A stretch of 64,000 nt of DNA from contig NZ_JACSQA010000020.1 in the NCBI RefSeq assembly GCF_014836845.1, positions 1 through 64,000 on the forward strand. Direction: 5' to 3'. Numbering within the stretch: the first letter of the stretch is position 1; every line of letters starts with the position of its first letter. The notes under the pieces were generated by a model, which was not told where the DNA came from, ran no database searches, and saw only the letters and a program-made list of their open reading frames with translations. The stretch comes from Ureibacillus galli. Lineage in GTDB: Bacteria; Bacillota; Bacilli; Bacillales_A; Planococcaceae. A program made the translations under genes and the position numbers. Positions 53,091-61,654 of this stretch are shown in pieces.

Positions 53091-54832
53091 TCGCTAGACA
53101 CCTCCTCTAGCTGTTGTCTATCGTATTGTTCTTTATACCAGCCTTCTTTTTGAAGAAGTTCTTCATGGGTACCTTCTTCGATAATTCGACCATCATCCAA
53201 TACGATAATATGGTCTGCATGTTGAATAGCAGATAAACGGTGGGTTGTGATAATGGTTGTTTTTCCATTACGCACAAGACCAATATTTTCAATAATTTTT
53301 GCTTCCGTTTTTGCATCTACAGCGGATAAAGAATCATCTAGAATAAGAATCTCTGGATTTTTTATAAGCGCCCTTGCAATGGACACCCGCTGCTTTTGTC
53401 CTCCAGAAAGGGAAACGCCCTTTTCACCAACTAAAGTTTCCATTCCTAAAGGTAAATTTTTCAAATCATTTTCAAAGTAAGCCATTCTCACGGCTTCATT
53501 TATTTCTTCCTCTGTTGCATCTTCTTTTCCAAATAAAATATTTTCACGTATTGTTCGGGAGAAAAGAACATGATCTTGCGGAACATATCCTACCCATTCT
53601 AATAACTGTTCCTTTGATAATTTGGCAATATCAATATCGCCAATCGTAAACTGCCCTTCACCTAATGGATATTCTCTAAGAAGTTGTTTTACAAAAGTCG
53701 TTTTTCCGGCACCAGTTTTCCCGACAACCCCTAAAGTTTCCCCTTGTTTTAAATGTAGGGAAAGATTTTGTAAATTTTTCATTTGAGACATCGGATATTG
53801 GAAGGAAAATTGATTAAATCCAATAGAAGATGGACTCGCCCCTGTTACTGGGTTATGAATATTTTTTACATCTTGTTCATAATCCAAAGTTTCTTGAACA
53901 CGATCTAGGGAAGCATTCCCCTGTTGCATCACATTTATGAGCTCTCCAATAGCCATCATTGGCCATACTGCTAACCCTAAATAGACGTTAAAGGTTACAA
54001 GCTGACCTACCGTCATTTCACCATTTGATACAAGAACCGCACCATATCCTAAGGCAACAACATAACTTATTCCTGTTCCAATCTTTGTAATTGGTCCGAA
54101 TAATGCATTGATTTTTGCTACATGGATATTTTTTTGGTACACTTCTTCACTCATTTGTGCAAAACGTTTTTCATCTTTCTTTTCCTGTACATATGCTCGA
54201 ATAACACGTACACCTGCTACCGACTCAAGCACACTATCATTTATTTCACCAAAGGATTCTTGGGCTGTCATGTAACGTTCATGGACAATTTTGCCCAAAT
54301 ATTGCATAAGTACGGCCATTATTGGAATTGGAAGCATGGAGAAAAGTGTTAACTTCCAAGAGATTAAAAATCCCATTGCTAAAATGATCGCCCCCATGTA
54401 AATCGTAGAATCCATCAGGGTCATAATGCCGAACCCTGCCGTTAATGACACGGCATTTAAATCATTTGTAGCTCGAGCCATTAAATCGCCCGTACGATTT
54501 TTTTCATAAAAGGTTGGTGTCATTTTTAAAAATTGGTACATCAATTTTTTACGAAAAATTCGTTCTAGCGTTATGGCACCACCAAATAATTGATATTGCC
54601 AAGTGAAATTCATCGCATATCCAACAACGATGATGAAAATAATCGCTATTAGATAATTGCGAAGTGACTCAGCTGTCATCGAATTCATGGCAATTTCATC
54701 GATTGCAGCCCCAATTATCCATGGTGGTATTACTTCCACAACGTTGGCAATCATTAGGAGGACGACCGCAATCGTATATCTTTTCCAATAACTTTTAAAA
54801 AACCATTTCAATTTAAATAAAACATCAAACAT
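53087..54832 (-). CDS. ABC exporter, degenerate-site half (BmrC/YheI-like)
   Basis: A 581-residue half-transporter with six membrane helices and a C-terminal ATPase. Walker A VGKTGAGKTTF, signature VSLSGGQKQR, but Walker B reads ILILDDSLSAVDA with Asp in place of the catalytic Glu, the mark of the inactive site in asymmetric exporters such as BmrC. First gene of the operon. ATG at 54832 lies about 215 bp downstream of two tandem terminator hairpins and a short leader ORF. Confidence 0.88.
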   Translation of the reverse strand: MFDVLFKLKWFFKSYWKRYTIAVVLLMIANVVEVIPPWIIGAAIDEIAMNSMTAESLRNYLIAIIFIIVVGYAMNFTWQYQLFGGAITLERIFRKKLMYQFLKMTPTFYEKNRTGDLMARATNDLNAVSLTAGFGIMTLMDSTIYMGAIILAMGFLISWKLTLFSMLPIPIMAVLMQYLGKIVHERYMTAQESFGEINDSVLESVAGVRVIRAYVQEKKDEKRFAQMSEEVYQKNIHVAKINALFGPITKIGTGISYVVALGYGAVLVSNGEMTVGQLVTFNVYLGLAVWPMMAIGELINVMQQGNASLDRVQETLDYEQDVKNIHNPVTGASPSSIGFNQFSFQYPMSQMKNLQNLSLHLKQGETLGVVGKTGAGKTTFVKQLLREYPLGEGQFTIGDIDIAKLSKEQLLEWVGYVPQDHVLFSRTIRENILFGKEDATEEEINEAVRMAYFENDLKNLPLGMETLVGEKGVSLSGGQKQRVSIARALIKNPEILILDDSLSAVDAKTEAKIIENIGLVRNGKTTIITTHRLSAIQHADHIIVLDDGRIIEEGTHEELLQKEGWYKEQYDRQQLEEVSSE

Positions 54833-55045
54833 TTAAACACCTTCTTTTCCTATTCATATTCCTTCACTATCCACTATCTGCAAACCCATCTTTTAATAAC
54901 TTTCTTGTGTAATACTTTTTCATATCATTACGCTTCCTCTCTAACTTTTTTGTACTTAAACAACATGACATAAATCTCTTCCACGATATTGTATTCGATC
55001 GTCCACCCTACCGAATTTATCCATAATTTGGAATATTATAAGCGC

Positions 55046-55117
55046 AAAAAGCACCTATCCCTTTTAATGTGATAGATGCTCATAAAAAAAGGATACAAGT
55101 ATCCAATACCTGTATCC
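55046..55117 (-). terminator. Tandem attenuator hairpins upstream of the ABC exporter
   Basis: Reading leftwards, the first hairpin pairs TACCTGTATCC (55107-55117) with GGATACAAGTA (55091-55101), one G-U, and is followed by seven T. The second pairs the arms 55071-55079 and 55051-55059 (GATAGATGC / GCACCTATC, one G-U) and is followed by five T. Both lie between a leader ORF and the exporter genes, so they would cut off transcription unless prevented. Confidence 0.75.
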
Positions 55118-55146
55118 CCTTTCGCTTAAATTTATGCGCGTTTAAG

Positions 55147-55224
55147 CTATAAACAGAAGAAATATATAGGAAGGCTTGGATTAACATATTGAATTGCTGG
55201 CGGCAAATTTAATTTAATTTTCAT
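55147..55224 (-). CDS. 25-residue leader peptide of the ABC exporter attenuator
   Basis: MKIKLNLPPA at the start and LPIYFFCL at the end, 25 codons in all. A very strong AAGGAAGGGGAGG lies ahead of the ATG at 55224. The stop is followed within 30 bases by an intrinsic terminator. Codons for NPSL (ATCCAA and CCT within 55171-55182) can pair with AGG-TA-TTGGAT in the 5' arm of that terminator, giving an antiterminator. B. subtilis bmrB is a comparable leader ahead of bmrCD. Confidence 0.65.
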   Translation of the reverse strand: MKIKLNLPPAIQYVNPSLPIYFFCL

Positions 55225-55263
55225 AATCCTTACCTCCCCTTCCTTAAGTTTATTTTCTATTAA

Positions 55264-55293
55264 AGGGTAGCATAACCATTTTTTGAAAGTCAA
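55264..55293 (-). promoter_or_regulatory. Promoter of the leader-ABC exporter operon
   Basis: Minus strand TTGACT (55293-55288), an 18-bp spacer and TACCCT (55269-55264) with an extended TG one base upstream of the -10 box. Confidence 0.5.
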
Positions 55294-55499
55294 CAATTTT
55301 TAGAAAATAGAGAAAACAATTTTTCGAAGGCTTATTTTCATCGATTCTCTCCCCTTCTATTAATCTAATCTGACTAGTAAATTGGTCTTAAAAAATGTAA
55401 ATATTCTTCCTGATTGTATGTTTTCAATTTGTATTTTTACATAAAATATTTTATCATTGTATTATTCAATTATTTTTTATTTAACAGGAGGTGTACTCT

Positions 55500-55550
55500 T
55501 TGTTTGCTCCCCTCATTTGGGCTGGAAACAAAGAAAATATTTGGACGTAG
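55500..55550 (+). CDS. Possible 16-codon upstream ORF overlapping the CNNM gene start
   Basis: TTG at 55500 has an ideal AGGAGG eight bases upstream, but its frame closes at TAG 55548-55550 after 16 codons (MFAPLIWAGN...). It overlaps the probable TTG start of the transporter gene at 55541 by ten bases. Either a translationally coupled leader or evidence for a frameshift or other start. Confidence 0.4.
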   Translation: MFAPLIWAGNKENIWT

Positions 55551-56899
55551 ACATAGTAGAGTTAACCATTAGGTTGGCAGCATTTGTGTTGTTAATTGCT
55601 GCTACGGCATTTTTTGTTGCAACCGAGTTTGCAATCGTAAAGGTGAGGTCAACACGTATTGATCAATTAGTTGCGGAAGGCAACAAAAAAGCAATGAAAG
55701 CAAAGAAAGTTATTTCAAATCTAGATGAGTATTTATCAGCTTGTCAATTAGGTATTACAATTACAGCATTAGGTTTAGGTTGGTTAGGAGAACCTACCTT
55801 TGATTTAATTTTACATCCTTTATTTGATATGTTTAATTTAGATTCAAGAATATCTGGAGTGCTTTCAGTCGTTGTTGCATTCATTATTGTAACTTACTTG
55901 CACGTTGTCGTAGGGGAATTAACTCCAAAAACGTTTGCCATCGAGAAATCAGAGGCACTTACTTTAAATTTATCTGGACCATTAATTATGTTCCATAATG
56001 TTATGTACCCATTCATTAAAGCATTGAACGGTTCTGCTCGTGCTTTATCTGGATTATTCGGTTACAAAATGGTTTCAGAATCTGAAGTAGCGCATTCTGA
56101 AGAAGAACTTCGCATTATTTTAACTGACAGTTATAAAGGTGGAGAGATCAATCATTCAGAATACGAGTACGTTAATAGTATTTTTGAATTCTCTGACCGT
56201 ACTGCGAAGGAAATTATGGTACCTCGAACTGAAATTACAAGTATTGAAAAAGATTTAACAATAAAAGAAGTATTTGAAGTAATGGGTGTTGAACAATATA
56301 CACGATACCCTGTTATTGATGGCGATAAAGACCACGTAATTGGTCTAGTAAACTTAAAACATTTATTAACAGCGTATATTAAAGATCCTGCAAACGGTAA
56401 CAAATCGATTCAAGAATATATGCAACCGATTATTCGTGTTTTTGAAACTGTTCCAATCAGTGATTTATTACTTAAAATACAACAAGAACGAATTCATATG
56501 GCCATACTAATGGATGAGTACGGTGGAACATCTGGTTTAGTCACAATCGAAGATATTATCGAAGAAATTGTCGGTGAGATTCAAGATGAATTTGATGATG
56601 ATGAGATTCCGGAAGTACAAGAAATTAGTAATGATCATTATATAATAGATGCAAAAATGTTAGTAGAAGAAGTAAATGACATGTTGGGAATTACAATTGA
56701 TGATGAAGATGTCGATACAATTGGTGGTTGGTTCTTAACACAACGTTTTGATGCTGTTGAAGGTGATAGCTTTGATTTCCAAGGCTACGAATTTAAAATT
56801 AAAGAATCAGATGGACATCATATTCTTTATATCGAAGTAACAAAATTACCTGAATCTGAACCGTCAGAAGATGAGGAATCAGAAGAAGAGAATAATTAA
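55541..56899 (+). CDS. CNNM/CorC-family transporter (DUF21, CBS pair, CorC_HlyC)
   Basis: A 452-residue membrane protein. The DUF21 domain (about 1-190) has four hydrophobic segments with ATEFAIVKVRSTRIDQL and VVVGELTPKTFAIEK. Two CBS motifs follow (IMVPRTEI... to RYPVIDGDKDHVIGLV; ILMDEYGGTSGLVTIEDIIEEIVGEI), then a CorC_HlyC domain (about 355-440) and an acidic tail. Family members such as MpfA help Mg2+ homeostasis and efflux. The start at TTG 55541 matches relatives (DVDIVELTIR) but lacks a good site; the strong site upstream belongs to a 16-codon ORF. Confidence 0.88.
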   Translation: MDVDIVELTIRLAAFVLLIAATAFFVATEFAIVKVRSTRIDQLVAEGNKKAMKAKKVISNLDEYLSACQLGITITALGLGWLGEPTFDLILHPLFDMFNLDSRISGVLSVVVAFIIVTYLHVVVGELTPKTFAIEKSEALTLNLSGPLIMFHNVMYPFIKALNGSARALSGLFGYKMVSESEVAHSEEELRIILTDSYKGGEINHSEYEYVNSIFEFSDRTAKEIMVPRTEITSIEKDLTIKEVFEVMGVEQYTRYPVIDGDKDHVIGLVNLKHLLTAYIKDPANGNKSIQEYMQPIIRVFETVPISDLLLKIQQERIHMAILMDEYGGTSGLVTIEDIIEEIVGEIQDEFDDDEIPEVQEISNDHYIIDAKMLVEEVNDMLGITIDDEDVDTIGGWFLTQRFDAVEGDSFDFQGYEFKIKESDGHHILYIEVTKLPESEPSEDEESEEENN

Positions 56900-56914
56900 A
56901 CATTTACTCAAGTT

Positions 56915-56947
56915 AAAACGACTTTCCGGTTTTCGGAAGGTCGTTTT
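56915..56947 (+). terminator. Hairpin after the CNNM gene
   Basis: AAAACGACTTTCCG (56915-56928) pairs with CGGAAGGTCGTTTT (56934-56947), one G-U. It partly separates the CNNM and CDF genes. Confidence 0.7.
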
Positions 56948-56981
56948 ATCATGTTCTAAAGTTTTGCCAGGAGGAAACAAA

Positions 56982-57881
56982 GTGGAGTTATATACAAATT
57001 TACGAGCTGGGGAAAAAGGGGCATGGCTATCCATTATTGCCTATCTATTCTTAAGCTCCATTAAACTTACAATTGGTTATTTTGGAGAGTCGGAAGCATT
57101 AAAAGCTGATGGGCTAAATAATACAACAGATATTATTGCTTCAATCGCTGTACTTATTGGACTTAGAATTTCTCAACGTCCTCCTGATTTAAATCATCCA
57201 TACGGTCATCTTCGAGCAGAAACGATTGCTTCGATGATTGCCTCATTTATTATGATGATGGTCGGTTTACAAGTACTACTTAGTTCAATTATGAATCTAT
57301 GGAACCCTGTGCGACAAAGTCCTTCTATGTTAACGGCATTTGTTGCAATAGGAAGTGCAGTGGTGATGTATGGTGTTTATCGGTATAATTTGTCCCTTGC
57401 TAAAAAGATTAATAGTTCGGCAGTAAAAGCGGCAGCGTATGATAATCGTTCGGACGCCCTTGTTAGTATCGGTACAGCGATTGGTATATTTGGGGCGATT
57501 ATCGGTTTTCCAATCATCGACACTTTAACCGCATTAGTTATTGCGATTATCATTATTAAAACCGCAATTGAAATTTTCTGGGAGTCCGTCCAAACTTTGA
57601 CGGACAGCTTTGATATTGAAGATACCGAAACTTTGTCCGTGCTGATTGAAAATGTAGATGGAGTTATTGATTTATTGGATTTTAAAGGGAGAACCCATGG
57701 AAATGTACATTTCATCGATGTCACCGTAACGGTAAATCCCTATTTAAATGTTTGGGAAAGTCATCAAATTACTGAAAAAATCGAATCAACTGTGAAACGG
57801 TTTAATCCATTTTGTACGGTACTTGTCCATATTGAACCCCATGAAATTCCAACAGCAGTGGAAGAAGATTACCATTTCTAA
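56982..57881 (+). CDS. Cation diffusion facilitator (CDF) metal exporter
   Basis: A 299-residue transporter with six membrane segments and a C-terminal cytoplasmic ferredoxin-like domain (about 210-290). Metal-site motifs read KADGLNNTTDI in helix 2 and AYDNRSDAL in helix 5. The N..D / D..D pattern differs from the HxxxD of zinc exporters and recalls the manganese exporters MneP/MneS. GTG at 56982 is seven bases behind AGGAGG; earlier in-frame starts lie within the preceding gene. Mn2+ specificity is inference. Confidence 0.87.
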   Translation: MELYTNLRAGEKGAWLSIIAYLFLSSIKLTIGYFGESEALKADGLNNTTDIIASIAVLIGLRISQRPPDLNHPYGHLRAETIASMIASFIMMMVGLQVLLSSIMNLWNPVRQSPSMLTAFVAIGSAVVMYGVYRYNLSLAKKINSSAVKAAAYDNRSDALVSIGTAIGIFGAIIGFPIIDTLTALVIAIIIIKTAIEIFWESVQTLTDSFDIEDTETLSVLIENVDGVIDLLDFKGRTHGNVHFIDVTVTVNPYLNVWESHQITEKIESTVKRFNPFCTVLVHIEPHEIPTAVEEDYHF

Positions 57882-57903
57882 TAAGTTTTAACTAATAAAA
57901 AAT

Positions 57904-57942
57904 AAAGCAACTTTAAGGGAGCTTCCTTAAAGTTGCTTTTTC
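57904..57942. terminator. Bidirectional terminator between the CDF and response regulator genes
   Basis: A perfect 15-bp stem AAAGCAACTTTAAGG (57904-57918) / CCTTAAAGTTGCTTT (57924-57938) with T-tract. Confidence 0.9.
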
Positions 57943-57960
57943 CATTTCAGGATAACTTTC

Positions 57961-58608
57961 CTACAGACCGCTACCTTCTGTTAATCCATGTTTTACAGCA
58001 TAAAGCGCAGCTTGTGTACGATCTTGGACTTCTAATTTCGTAAAAATATTCGATATATGAGTTTTAACTGTCTTTTCTGTTACAAAAAGTGAAGATGCAA
58101 TTTCGCGATTACTTTTTCCCTTCGTTAACTCCGCTAACACATCTCTTTCACGGGGTGTTAGTGGATTTTTTACATGAGGTAAGTTTTCTTCCTCGCGTAA
58201 TACCTCCTCTAATTGGGAAGTAGCGGCAGGATGTATAATGTTTTCCCCGCGGATAATTTGCCTAATGGCGTTTACTAATTCATCTGGTTCGATATCTTTC
58301 AACTGATACCCTGCAGCACCAGCTTCAATGGCGGGTAAAACATGATCTTTGTCGGAAAAACTTGTTAGCATTAAGATTGCAACATTTGGCCATTTTGCTT
58401 TAATTTTTTTCGTCGCTTGTATTCCATCCATCTCTGGCATCACAAGATCCATTAATACGATATCAGGTTGCAGCGATTCTACGAGTTCGACCGCTTCAAT
58501 TCCATTTTTTGCTTCCCCAATTACTTCAATATCTTTTTGCGTTTTTAAAAAGAATAATAAACCACGACGTACGACATGATGATCGTCTGCAATTAAAACT
58601 CGAATCAT
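57961..58608 (-). CDS. NarL-family response regulator (AirR/YhcZ-like)
   Basis: A 215-residue regulator. The receiver starts MIRVLIADDHHVVRRGL, has the phospho-Asp in LMDLVMPEMDG, LTSF and the Lys in YQLKDI. A LuxR-type HTH closes the protein (LTPRERDVLAELTKGKSN, VTEKTVKTHISNIFTKL). ATG at 58608 follows AGGGGGAG. It begins 11 bp after the kinase gene stop. Homologue of B. subtilis YhcZ and staphylococcal AirR by arrangement. Confidence 0.9.
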   Translation of the reverse strand: MIRVLIADDHHVVRRGLLFFLKTQKDIEVIGEAKNGIEAVELVESLQPDIVLMDLVMPEMDGIQATKKIKAKWPNVAILMLTSFSDKDHVLPAIEAGAAGYQLKDIEPDELVNAIRQIIRGENIIHPAATSQLEEVLREEENLPHVKNPLTPRERDVLAELTKGKSNREIASSLFVTEKTVKTHISNIFTKLEVQDRTQAALYAVKHGLTEGSGL

Positions 58609-58619
58609 TTTCTCTCCCC

Positions 58620-59735
58620 CTAATAAGGTAAACGGATTAATAGTTCCGTTCCCTTCCCAATTTGACTTACCCAATCGACTGTACCGCCAATGGCAATGGC
58701 ACGATCTTTAATCGATTGTAATCCAATCGAAGGAAGTCTTAATTTTGGATCAATGACAAATCCCCTTCCTTCATCTTTAATAACAAATAAAATATCCGTT
58801 GACGTGACCGTTATATAAATAATCGCTTCTTGTACGCCTGCATGTTTCCGTACATTGTTTAAAGCTTCTTGGGTAATACGGAATAACGTTTCTTCGACAC
58901 GGGAAGGAAATTGAATAACACCCGACACGTTTACTGTTAATTTAATATTTAACATTTCAGCATAAGCTTTAATTGCTTCAATAAGCCCACTCTCTAATCC
59001 TTTCGGACGCAATTGCCATATTAGTGCTCGCATCTCTGTTAAAGCTGATTGAGTAAGCTGTTGAATTTCTTTAAAAGTTTCTTTTATTTCTTGCTGTTCA
59101 CTCATCTCAATTCCTGCTCGGGCAGTTAATGCGACGGAGAACAATAACTGATTAACCGAATCATGTAAATCCCTCGCTAGGCGATTTCTTTCCTGGACAA
59201 GGGCAATCTCCTGTTCCTGTTTCGTTAAATTAATACGCTTAATAGCAGATCCCATTTGAAAGGCAACCGATTCTAATAATTCCAGTTCTTCTTCTGTGTA
59301 ACTCACTGTATTTGGCGAAGCAACGTTCAATATACCAAAACGTTCTTCTCCCGATTGTAATGGTACCGTCGCATGATGGGTAATATTCGCATTATCCCCG
59401 ATATTCGCTTCAATAGCAGCTTCAATCCGTTGACATTCAATTATATTTGATGCCTTTTCTAACTCATGATTTCGATAACGGGAAACACACCAACATCCAC
59501 CTTTTTTTAAATGTTGGCAACTATTGAAAGTAAGTGCTTCAGGTAAATTTTCATGGGCTACTAACTTCGATTTTCCCTTTTCATTAATGAAAAAAATCCA
59601 TCCTGTTTCAAAATTTGTCCCATTTAAAAATTTCGTTAACGCACCTCTCAGCATTGGAATTAAATCTGTTTCTTCATTTAATAATTCAGCTATTTCTTTA
59701 AGAATGGTTATATTGGAATGATCACTTACAGACAA
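58620..59735 (-). CDS. GAF-domain sensor kinase, AirS/YhcY-like, with four-Cys motif
   Basis: A 371-residue soluble kinase. Residues ~10-170 are a GAF domain containing Cys73, Cys81, Cys83 and Cys101 (SCQHL, GGCWCV, IIECQR). The same C-x7-C-x-C-x~17-C layout is recalled from AirS of Staphylococcus aureus, where it holds an oxygen- and redox-sensing Fe-S cluster. HisKA_3 follows with the phospho-acceptor His191 in RDLHDSVNQ, then an ATPase with EALNNVRKHA and GLQSIKDRA. TTG at 59735 is eight bases behind GAGAGGTG; longer starts at 59753 and 59783 lack a site. Confidence 0.88.
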   Translation of the reverse strand: MSVSDHSNITILKEIAELLNEETDLIPMLRGALTKFLNGTNFETGWIFFINEKGKSKLVAHENLPEALTFNSCQHLKKGGCWCVSRYRNHELEKASNIIECQRIEAAIEANIGDNANITHHATVPLQSGEERFGILNVASPNTVSYTEEELELLESVAFQMGSAIKRINLTKQEQEIALVQERNRLARDLHDSVNQLLFSVALTARAGIEMSEQQEIKETFKEIQQLTQSALTEMRALIWQLRPKGLESGLIEAIKAYAEMLNIKLTVNVSGVIQFPSRVEETLFRITQEALNNVRKHAGVQEAIIYITVTSTDILFVIKDEGRGFVIDPKLRLPSIGLQSIKDRAIAIGGTVDWVSQIGKGTELLIRLPY

Positions 59736-59937
59736 ACTTTCTACACCTCTCATAATGAACAAACTATTTTCTAAATTTATCATATCATTAGTCCATAGCG
59801 ATTGGCATTTGTTGTCCTCTCATACTTTTGAATGAAACTTTTGATGAATATTTAGAAAACATTTGAAAATTATTCTCATTTAATAGGAAATTTAAGTGTA
59901 TAATAAAGAGGAATTTAGCGTTACTAGGGGGATAGAA

Positions 59938-60564
59938 ATGCAAGTAAATAATACTAGTACTTCTAACGCTTATCAATTAGCCTATGAAACGATACGTAAC
60001 AAAATTTTAAGCGGAGAATTACCGGGTGGAACAAAACTTGTCGAGGAACGATTGGCAACAACTATCGGAGTAAGTCGTACGCCGATACGGGAAGCGATTC
60101 GTCATTTAGAGCAAGAAGGTTTAATTAAGGACAAACGAGTTTTTAAACCTACTCGAAATGACTTAATCCACAATTCAGAATTAAGAACTTTAATCGAGTG
60201 TTATGCTGTGAAAATAGCTGCAGAAAAAATGTCTAAGGAAAAATTAAATTTACTAAAGCAAGCGATGAAAGATTCAAAAAAAGGGACCGCTCATGAAATT
60301 GTAAGCGCAAACAAAAGGTTTCATGATCTTATCATACTAGAATGTAACAACCCTGTTATAATTGAAGAAGCGAAAAAGACGGATGCTATTTTCGACTTGT
60401 TTAGCCGCACATTGTTAAATAATAAAAGACCATTATTATATGAAGAACACGAAGAAATTTACCGGGCTATTTCATCAAAAGATAGTGATTTAGCAGTTGA
60501 ATTAATGAAAAAGCATTTAGAATTCGATTTGAAATATATGTTACGTTATACAAGTTACTTTTAG
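59938..60564 (+). CDS. GntR-family (FadR/FCD-type) transcriptional regulator
   Basis: A 208-residue regulator with an N-terminal winged HTH (about 8-75: AYETIRNKILSGELPGGTKL, VSRTPIREAIRHLEQEGLI). A helical FCD ligand domain (about 90-205) follows, with NKRFHDLI and EEHEEIYRAI; the His and Asp/Glu set suits a metal-assisted small-acid ligand. Its target is not evident from neighbours. ATG at 59938 follows AGGGGG; TATAAT at 59899-59904 may be its -10 box. Confidence 0.9.
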   Translation: MQVNNTSTSNAYQLAYETIRNKILSGELPGGTKLVEERLATTIGVSRTPIREAIRHLEQEGLIKDKRVFKPTRNDLIHNSELRTLIECYAVKIAAEKMSKEKLNLLKQAMKDSKKGTAHEIVSANKRFHDLIILECNNPVIIEEAKKTDAIFDLFSRTLLNNKRPLLYEEHEEIYRAISSKDSDLAVELMKKHLEFDLKYMLRYTSYF

Positions 60565-60690
60565 TCCATTTTTTGTACATTTCCTATGTTTGATTGTCAA
60601 ATAAATTTCTTATAGTATAATTATCCGTAATTCAAAATAATTTACTTATTAATCAATCTGCGTAAGAAAATGATTACTAGGAGATGCTAA

Positions 60691-61116
60691 ATGAATAAAA
60701 AACTAGAAAATAGTTTGCTATTTATATGGCTCGTGTCATTAGTAGCAACACTTGGTTCACTCTATTTTTCTGAAATTCGTGGTTACGAACCGTGTGAGTT
60801 ATGTTGGTATCAACGAATCTTGATGTACCCAATTTTACTTATTACGACAGTAGCTTACATCCAAAAAAATGTACGAATCGCCGTAACAACTGCTGTTTTT
60901 TCATGTATTGGTGGAGCCATCTCTCTTTATCATTACGGTATACAAAAACTAGATTTCTTAACTGAGTCAGCACCAGCATGTGGACGAGTTCCTTGTACAG
61001 GACAATATATTAACTGGTTCGGGTTTATTACGATTCCATTTTTAGCTGGACTTGCTTTCATCTTAATCGCTATAACTAGTTTCTATATGATCAAAGTTTT
61101 AAAGGGGGAAAAATAA
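60691..61116 (+). CDS. BdbC-family disulfide bond formation protein (DsbB-like)
   Basis: A 141-residue four-TM quinone-dependent oxidoreductase. The first redox pair is CELC (near 38-41, in EPCELCWYQRILMYP); the second is the pair in APACGRVPC (near 97-102). It should reoxidise an extracytoplasmic thiol oxidase. ATG at 60691 after AGGAG. Its stop overlaps the start of the thioredoxin-like gene by 1 bp, implying a working pair. Confidence 0.92.
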   Translation: MNKKLENSLLFIWLVSLVATLGSLYFSEIRGYEPCELCWYQRILMYPILLITTVAYIQKNVRIAVTTAVFSCIGGAISLYHYGIQKLDFLTESAPACGRVPCTGQYINWFGFITIPFLAGLAFILIAITSFYMIKVLKGEK

Positions 61117-61586
61117 TGAAAAAACTAGGGATTATCGGTGCCATTGTTGTAGTATTATTTGCAGCTATTATTATACTTACTAACTTAGCAAACGAGGATA
61201 AATTAAAAGACAATCCTTACGATAAAGAAAACTTAAATCAATCAACGATTGATTTATTATCCGATGAAAATTATCAAAACATCATTCTTCCCGACGCTTT
61301 AGAAGAAAAAATTGCGTCTGGAGAACCTGTCGTAGCGTATATGTTCAGCCCAGAGTGTCCACACTGTCAAAAAATGACGCCTGCTCTTATGCCTATTGCT
61401 AAAGAATTAGGTATTCAAATTGATCAATATAATATCCTTGAATACGATCAAGGTTGGACTGATTATCAAATTAAGGCAACACCGACTTTAATTTATTTTA
61501 AAGACGGAAAAGAAGTAAGTCGTATCGTTGGAGATTATTCTAAAGATACAAAAGTGATTTATGATTTCTTAGAGCAAGTAAAATAA
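61116..61586 (+). CDS. Membrane-anchored thioredoxin-like protein (BdbC partner)
   Basis: A 156-residue protein with one N-terminal membrane anchor (about 5-24) and an extracytoplasmic thioredoxin fold (about 65-155). The active site is CPHC in FSPECPHCQKM; the cis-proline follows in KATPTLIYF. It lacks the helical insert expected of BdbD/DsbA, so it is closer to the short thioredoxin class. Coupled to bdbC, it probably oxidises secreted proteins such as competence or toxin proteins (inference). Confidence 0.88.
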   Translation: MKKLGIIGAIVVVLFAAIIILTNLANEDKLKDNPYDKENLNQSTIDLLSDENYQNIILPDALEEKIASGEPVVAYMFSPECPHCQKMTPALMPIAKELGIQIDQYNILEYDQGWTDYQIKATPTLIYFKDGKEVSRIVGDYSKDTKVIYDFLEQVK

Positions 61587-61606
61587 TAAAGGTATTACTA
61601 TTTCAT

Positions 61607-61640
61607 AATCGTGTTCTATATAGAGCACGATTATTGTTAT
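61607..61640 (+). terminator. Hairpin after the bdbC-thioredoxin operon
   Basis: AATCGTG...CACGATT (61607-61632) with one internal mismatch, followed by a T-rich but interrupted tract. Confidence 0.55.
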
Positions 61641-61654
61641 TTTGGAGGTATATG

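Noticed and set aside
51357-54832. Bacteriocin or SDP export function for the ABC pair
   Set aside because: No peptidase domain or peptide-substrate gene nearby; the asymmetric Walker B sites and the leader attenuator fit a BmrCD-type drug exporter.
56871-56981. N-terminal extension of the CDF protein from an upstream in-frame start
   Set aside because: It lies within the preceding gene and the terminator hairpin; GTG 56982 has the proper AGGAGG and matches family length.
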